Shown here: positions 60,596-64,000 of the stretch, piece after piece
How the letters are laid out: each line of letters starts with the position of its first letter
How positions within the stretch are numbered: position 1 is the first letter of the stretch
DNA from: Adiantum capillus-veneris
Lineage: Eukaryota > Streptophyta > Polypodiopsida > Polypodiales > Pteridaceae
Direction of reading: 5' to 3'
Assembly: GCA_014529385.2 (NCBI GenBank)
Contig: CM043965.1
Coordinates: 14,942,912 to 15,006,911 of the forward strand
Length of the DNA stretch: 64,000 bases
Notes under the pieces: generated by a model
The model's input: only the letters and a program-made list of their open reading frames with translations
What the model was told of the DNA's origin: nothing
The model's database searches: none
Made by a program: the position numbers and the translations under genes

Positions 60596-61298
60596 GTGGT
60601 CAATACCATGAAGTTTAAGGATGATTTCACAATAGTCAACTATATAAGTAAGTTGTGGCTTCCCTCTTTGCAAAGTTTTATCCCAATTTCTTTCTAACTC
60701 ATTCTCGAGTAAGGAATCTTTAAAAAGGAACTTTTCAAATTGATCCTAGACCAATTTTTTTGTGGCTCACAATTTATAGGCTTAAGGGACTAAGGCCAGA
60801 CTTGCCTGGAGCATTTGGTACTTTGGATGAGTGTTTTCAAGCCTGTGCAAGTCTTTCCATTTCTAGAGGAATGTGTAAAGAGAATCTTTATTTTTGTATT
60901 TTCTCTCACTGCTAAACAAAGATGGTTTCATATATTTAAGGACAAGATTTTCTCTAGCCCTAGCAGCATGATCTTGAGAAGGAATATTGTTATCTTTGGG
61001 CCTTGTCTTGGCATCATTGATGTAGATGAAACCGACTCTTGGATTATTTTCCCTTCTCAATCAATCATGTAAGTTTACTTGATTGTGTTTTCATAGAATC
61101 TAATACACTAAGGAAGGTTTGCATTTGAATTTCCAGAGTCCATATCGTGTTTGGTAATTGTTCATGCTCCTCACTAGAGATGACATCCCATTCTTCATGC
61201 TCCCCAGTCTCAATCTCTGTTATATGGAGACCTTCTTCATTTATTATGATGTCATGAGAAAGGTTTTTGTTCTCCCTTTTCATTTTGGTTTTACACAT

Positions 61299-61300
<2 letters not shown>
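60596..61300 (-). pseudogene. Gypsy-B gag, 5' part
   Basis: The minus strand near 60770-60600 reads KDSLLENELERNWDKTLQRG and then LTYIVDYCEIILKLHGIDH, gag sequence that continues on the other side of gypsy-C at 50791. Further right (61298-61065) an acidic frame (HITEIETGEHEEWDVISSEE) could be the gag N-terminus, but this is uncertain. Confidence 0.55.
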
Positions 61301-62802
<1,502 letters not shown>

Positions 62803-64000
62803 TGTTACCATATACATGTGGTAGGGATGTGTGTGAACACACTTAGGACCATCAGGGCATTTTTTCCCTCACTAGGAGATTTTTTCCCCCCGTGCATTAT
62901 ATATAAGCCCATCACTTTAGGGCTAACTAATTTTTCCATTGCACACTAAGCAATACACTCTCTATTGTGTGCCTTGAGCTTCCTTCATCTTCTCAAAGAT
63001 GTGTGTGTTTTCCTGCAACCATAATTCCAACAATTGGTATCAGATCAGGTTGCATCCTCTCGGGCTTAATCGATAGCAGCTCTAGCACACACTTGCTCAA
63101 TTTCTTCAATTTTAGTGAGCTTTGGCAAGCCTTTGTAGGTCGATAAATATTTTGGGAGAGCTCAAAGAGTCTAGTCTGCTCAGATTTTTTATTCAGGCTC
63201 ATTCCGGCCTCCGTTTCCACTATAGGTAATACCACGTAGGCTATTCCGTCATTTTGTGCAGAATTTTTGTCAGTGCAATTTTCTGCATAGCAGGTCCCTT
63301 ACAGCCTTCTATGGTTTTTTCTATATAGCACGTGTTGTTCCCGTTTTATTTCTCCTCTTTTTGGGTAGCTTTCACATTAGGTGCAGGCATTCACCATGGC
63401 TGACAACAACACAGTTGTGTTCAAGATGTTTGCTGTTGAGGACAGATTGGATGGGACAATTACCCTATGTGGGCTTACATGATCCAGCATGTTCTTCTGT
63501 CAAAGGGTGTCTCAAAGGGTGTCTAGAATATTGTGCAGGGCATTGATGTACGTCCTGGTTCTAAGGATGTAAGCGATTTGAGGATGTTAGGTCTTGCTGC
63601 AAGGATTGCTGCTATTAGAGTTGTTTTGCCTACCGTAGAACAAGCTCGTTGGGATGTAAAAGATGTGCAAGCTCATGCATTGATTGTGTTGTCCATGAAG
63701 CACACTATCACTCCTCACATTCGTTCAGCGAAATCTGCAAAACAGGATTGGGAGATTCTGGCTGGTCTTTATGCAAGTTGCAATGAGGCAAAAATTGCAT
63801 TGCTACGTAACGATCTGGAGTCAAAGATTATGCATGAGGAAGATGACATGGACACTTCCCTTGTTGGTGTCAAGGATATCAATGAGCAACTTATTTCTGC
63901 AAGAGAAGTCATTTTAGACAGTTCCCTTGTGCAGACTGTTCATAATGCCTTGCCAGACTCTTACCATACTTTTGCTAGTACTTGGAGACTTATGACCCAA
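62803..64000 (+). mobile_element. Ty1/copia element A3, 5' part, runs off the window
   Basis: LTR 62803-63032 (TGTTACC to CCAACA, 230 bases), then ATTGGTATCAGATC, an initiator-Met primer site with one change, a leader similar to copia A1, and gag to the window end. It is a third member of the A family and the best preserved at its 5' end. Confidence 0.88.
63396..64000 (+). pseudogene. Copia A3 gag (UBN2-like), frameshifted, incomplete
   Basis: The start reads MADNNTVVFKMFAVEDRLDG. One base is then missing relative to copia A1, because DNYPMWAYMIQHV continues in the next frame. After a further shift, the region from about 63600 reads WDVKDVQAHALIVLSMKHT, HIRSAKSAKQDWEILAGLYA and NALPDSYHTFASTWRL, the gag-UBN2 pattern of plant copia elements. 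It is open to the last base of the window. Confidence 0.8.

Overview
The window is from a land-plant nuclear genome that is large and rich in transposable elements. The signs are a CACTA transposon with intron-containing TNP2-type and TNPA-type genes, several Ty3/gypsy and Ty1/copia lineages, initiator-Met-tRNA primer sites, long dinucleotide microsatellites, and no ordinary intron-exon host gene that I can certify. The species is not determinable by eye. Nearly everything is mobile DNA, much of it nested, so the window reads as layers of insertions.

Layout. 1-7187: the 3' part of a CACTA (En/Spm) element on the + strand. It holds a broken heavy-metal-associated (HMA) gene fragment, a six-exon TNP2-like transposase gene with a frameshift, a three-exon TNPA/Transposase_24-like gene, and a subterminal repeat array ending in the CACTA terminus. 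7188-9427: unassigned AT-rich DNA with a perfect 125-bp tandem duplication. 9428-17744: a minus-strand Ty3/gypsy chromovirus with two LTRs, and a second leader fragment outside the left LTR (tandem-array structure). 18350-20076: degenerate minus-strand gypsy DNA (called gypsy-B here), interrupted at 20077 by a small LTR element (LTR-X).

20731-34810: the most interesting object. It is a DNA transposon with Ac-like hAT ends (CAGGGATTT / TAGGGATTT) and a perfect 8-bp target duplication GTTTTTAG. It carries no recognisable transposase. It carries an apparently intact 493-aa protein kinase gene, a second unknown coiled-coil ORF, two tandem-repeat arrays, and GC-rich subterminal blocks with TATA boxes facing inward from both ends. 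A Tat-type gypsy retrotransposon with two RNase H domains (24638-33620) has landed in its repeat array, inside what looks like the 5'-UTR intron of the kinase gene.

35494-about 61300: gypsy-B again (RT, protease, gag on the minus strand), cut by five further insertions: a solo LTR (36244-37046), a second LTR-X copy (37138-38167), a copia element (39469-50576) that itself contains copia-B (39913-43464) and an inverted truncated copia (46696-about 50065), and a 9.8-kb gypsy element called gypsy-C (50792-60595). 61430-62802 is unassigned. 62803-64000 is the 5' end of another copia element that runs off the window.

Most coding regions other than the kinase are retroelement pseudogenes with stops or frameshifts. 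Coordinates of introns, LTR ends and target duplications were read by eye. Family names rest on motif recognition, not on searches.
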